Below, piece by piece: positions 14,045 to 15,573 of a stretch of DNA of 15,573 bases (position 1 is its first letter; every line of letters begins with the position of its first letter). A program made the translations under genes and the position numbers. Origin of the DNA: Gp6-AA40 sp964505975. Lineage in GTDB: Bacteria; Acidobacteriota; Vicinamibacteria; Vicinamibacterales; UBA2999. The notes under the pieces are model-generated. The model worked only from the letters and a program-made list of their open reading frames with translations. It was not told the origin of the DNA and searched no databases. The DNA is taken from positions 1-15,573 of the forward strand of contig CAZDLW010000124.1 of NCBI GenBank assembly GCA_964505975.1. Reading direction: 5' to 3'.

Positions 14045-15039
14045 ATGCGCTCCCGATTGGGGGGCATCGGATCCTGTTCGTCGGCGGCAAGGGCGGAGTG
14101 GGCAAGACCACGACTGCCGCCGCGCTCGGCGTCTCGCTTGCTGCGCGTGGCGAGGAGTGCCTGCTCGTGTCCACGGACCCCGCACACTCGCTGGGCGATG
14201 TGTTCGATGTCCGGATCGGCGACGAGAACACACCGCTCGGGCCGCATCTGCACGGCCTCGAGATCGATCCGGACGCGCAAGTGGAGCGGCACCTCGAGGC
14301 CGTGCGGCGCGCGATGCGCGACTTCGTGCTGCCCGACATGTACGGCGAGATCGACCGCCAGATGGAGCTCACACGGCTCGCGCCCGGGGCCGTGGAGGCG
14401 GCCATGCTCGAGCGGATGGCCAGCATCATGATCGAGGACTCGGCGCAATACGACCGCGTCATCTTCGACACGGCTCCCACGGGACACACGCTGCGGCTGC
14501 TCTCGCTGCCGGAGATCATGTCTGCGTGGACCGACGGCCTCCTGCGCCATCGCGAGCGGTCGGATGCGGCCGGCCGGGCGTTGAAGCGGATGCAGCGCGC
14601 GGGAGCCGGAGACGACCTGTCCTATATCGATCAGGCGGCCGACGACGTGACCGACGCGCGGTCGCAGCGGATTCGCGAGGTGCTGATGGCTCGCCGGCGG
14701 ACGTTCGCCCAGGCGCGGCGACTTCTCCTCGATCCATCGACGTCTGCATTCATTCTGGTGGTGATCCCAGAGAAGCTGCCGATAGCCGAGAGCCGCAAGG
14801 CGCTGGAGGTCCTTCGCCGCGTCGAGATGCCGGTGCTGGGTCTGGTGGTCAATCGCGTGCTGCCGCGGGCGCCGCTCGGAGACTTCCTGGAGCAGCGCCG
14901 CGGGCAGGAAACGCAGTACTTGCGCCAGATTGACGAGACGTTTGCCGGAATCCCGCGCGTGGAGGTGCCGCTGCTGCCCCGGGATGTCGAGGGACTGCCA
15001 GCGCTGCAATTGGTGGCGCGCCACTTGTTGCCGGGCTGA
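14035..15039 (+). CDS. ArsA/Get3-like ATPase (anion-transporting ATPase family)
   Basis: A 334-residue single-domain ATPase of the ArsA/Get3 branch of the SIMIBI class, which acts as a dimer. The deviant Walker A GGKGGVGKTT (17-26) has signature Lys19 and P-loop Lys24. Switch I is DPAHSLGDVF (48-57) and switch II is DTAPTGHTLRLLSLP (145-159). PEKLPIAES (245-253) fits the adenine loop region. It has one cysteine (Cys42), so neither the CxxC zinc dimer clasp of eukaryotic Get3 nor the arsenite-binding cysteines of classical ArsA are present. There is one ATPase domain where ArsA has two. GTG 14035 is preferred (GAAGGG 5 nt upstream); TTG 14038 and 14041 are alternatives in the same frame. Role is inferred: an energy-coupling or chaperone factor for CstA or the CC-ending protein rather than arsenic export. 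Confidence 0.92.
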   Translation: MLLNALPIGGHRILFVGGKGGVGKTTTAAALGVSLAARGEECLLVSTDPAHSLGDVFDVRIGDENTPLGPHLHGLEIDPDAQVERHLEAVRRAMRDFVLPDMYGEIDRQMELTRLAPGAVEAAMLERMASIMIEDSAQYDRVIFDTAPTGHTLRLLSLPEIMSAWTDGLLRHRERSDAAGRALKRMQRAGAGDDLSYIDQAADDVTDARSQRIREVLMARRRTFAQARRLLLDPSTSAFILVVIPEKLPIAESRKALEVLRRVEMPVLGLVVNRVLPRAPLGDFLEQRRGQETQYLRQIDETFAGIPRVEVPLLPRDVEGLPALQLVARHLLPG

Positions 15040-15047
15040 CCGGGGCA

Positions 15048-15214
15048 GCTAGTGTGGTGTCCGACAAGTACGTCGGCATTCGGCCGCCGCTGCATCCCGG
15101 CCGGCTGCGTTGCTCCTCCATCAAATATGCACAATATTCTCAGTCGTCGCGCCTTGCCGGCCGGGCGCATCGGCGCCCTCGGTGCTCAACGTATTTATCG
15201 GACACCACACTAGC
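15048..15214. mobile_element. 167-bp palindromic MITE-like element
   Basis: The 25-bp ends, 15048-15072 and 15190-15214, are inverted repeats matching at 23 of 25 positions (core GTGTGGTGTCCGA). Further inside, a second pair of arms around CCCGGCCGGC (left about 15096-15105, right about 15159-15168) is also inverted, so nearly the whole element can fold into one long hairpin with an AT-rich tip (AAATATGCACAATATT). It encodes no transposase. The outermost bases include CTAG/TA at both ends, compatible with a TA-type target as in IS630/Tc1-mariner, but the parent family is not identified. It begins 9 nt after the ATPase stop and may act as its terminator. Confidence 0.8.
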
Positions 15215-15223
15215 CCCCTGCCG

Positions 15224-15232
15224 TGCTACGAT
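15224..15232 (+). promoter_or_regulatory. Possible extended -10 promoter for the gene at 15277
   Basis: TGCTACGAT fits the extended -10 form TGnTATAAT with two mismatches, 10 nt past the MITE-like element. No good -35 is seen at the normal spacing, which would fall inside that element. The transcript would have a leader of about 38 nt. Confidence 0.3.
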
Positions 15233-15276
15233 TCACGCGCCATTTTCGTCGGTTGCCGCTGGCGAGGGAGGGGCAG

Positions 15277-15573
15277 ATGAGGTGTAGCACCCCGGTTCGC
15301 GCGCTGTTCGTCGTGCTGTTGTCGGCGGTGATCTGGGTCGGCACGGCCCTACCGACCACCGCGCAGTCGCTGGCCGTCCGGGCTGGTGCCTCCGTCGGGG
15401 CCGCGTCGGATTGGACGCAGCCACGCACGCCATGGGGCGATCCAGACCTGCAGGGGACGTGGACGACAGACGACTACATCGGTGTCCCAATCGAGCGTCC
15501 GGTGGATCTCGGCGACAAGCTGTTCTTGACCGAGGGGGAGTGGACCGAGCGAGCCGAGCGCCAGCGCGCCCGG
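15277..15573 (+). CDS. Secreted acidobacterial protein of unknown function, 5' part ('DLQGTW' type)
   Basis: Ninety-nine residues are visible before the window ends. A signal peptide covers about 1-29 (basic start, hydrophobic ALFVVLLSAVIWVG, likely cut at TTA-QS). The mature part carries WGDPDLQGTWTTDDYIGVPI (53-72), the DLxGxW signature also seen in the minus-strand protein at 9269-10102, followed by RPVDLGDKLFLTEGEW, which resembles the start of a larger relative within this broad group. GGGAGGGG (15266-15273) ends 3 nt before ATG 15277 and supports the start. The function is not known to me. The gene is cut by the right edge and not by a mutation, as far as can be seen. Confidence 0.8.
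   Translation, partial: MRCSTPVRALFVVLLSAVIWVGTALPTTAQSLAVRAGASVGAASDWTQPRTPWGDPDLQGTWTTDDYIGVPIERPVDLGDKLFLTEGEWTERAERQRAR

Noticed and set aside
14035..15039. Arsenite pump ATPase ArsA in an arsenic resistance operon
   Set aside because: There is one ATPase domain in place of two, no arsenite-binding cysteines, and no arsB, arsR or arsD nearby; the neighbours are cstA and the CC-ending protein.
15054..15287. 77-codon + strand frame after the ATPase
   Set aside because: It lies mostly within the palindromic element and its terminal repeats; the resemblance to protein comes from the repeat sequence.

Overview
This is a GC-rich stretch of bacterial chromosome. It most likely comes from an Acidobacteriota genome of the Vicinamibacteria type. 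This placement is an inference from three things: the style of the proteins (a TonB-dependent receptor tail of the acidobacterial carboxypeptidase-regulatory-like class, and two secreted proteins with a 'DLxGxW' motif), the many dispersed palindromic repeats, and the base composition. No rRNA, tRNA, CRISPR array or intact transposase gene is visible.

Left part (1-5227, all + strand). The window opens in the 3' end of rpoC, whose conserved C-terminal motif carries an apparent one-base deletion. A palindromic repeat follows, then a three-gene signalling locus: a lipoprotein of the family 5 solute-binding proteins, a membrane sensor histidine kinase 4 nt behind it, and an NtrC-type sigma-54 activator with receiver, AAA+ and Fis-type HTH domains. 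No ABC permease or ATPase genes are present, so the binding protein may serve sensing rather than uptake.

Middle part (5228-10144). A decayed C-terminal fragment of a TonB-dependent receptor is followed by a gene-poor stretch with repeats. A TPR lipoprotein comes next, with a sigma-54-like -24/-12 sequence and a strong Shine-Dalgarno. It converges on a minus-strand GT-C type membrane glycosyltransferase. Behind that lies a hairpin-rich spacer and a minus-strand secreted protein of unknown function with an apparently near-leaderless promoter.

Right part (10192-15573, + strand). A 37-codon ORF overlaps, by GTGA, a lipoprotein version of a metal-dependent cyclase/kynurenine-formamidase-like hydrolase; a class I methyltransferase follows. 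Then comes the most interesting unit: cstA (carbon-starvation/pyruvate-type transporter), an 86-residue protein ending in Cys-Cys that looks like the 'cory-CC-star' family, and an ArsA/Get3-like ATPase. These three genes are joined by 4-nt and 10-nt overlaps, which suggests one functional unit. Directly behind it is a 167-bp palindromic MITE-like element with 25-bp terminal inverted repeats, and then the start of a second secreted 'DLxGxW' protein that runs off the window.

Coordinates and motifs were read by eye. Family names are from recognition of motifs, not from database searches.
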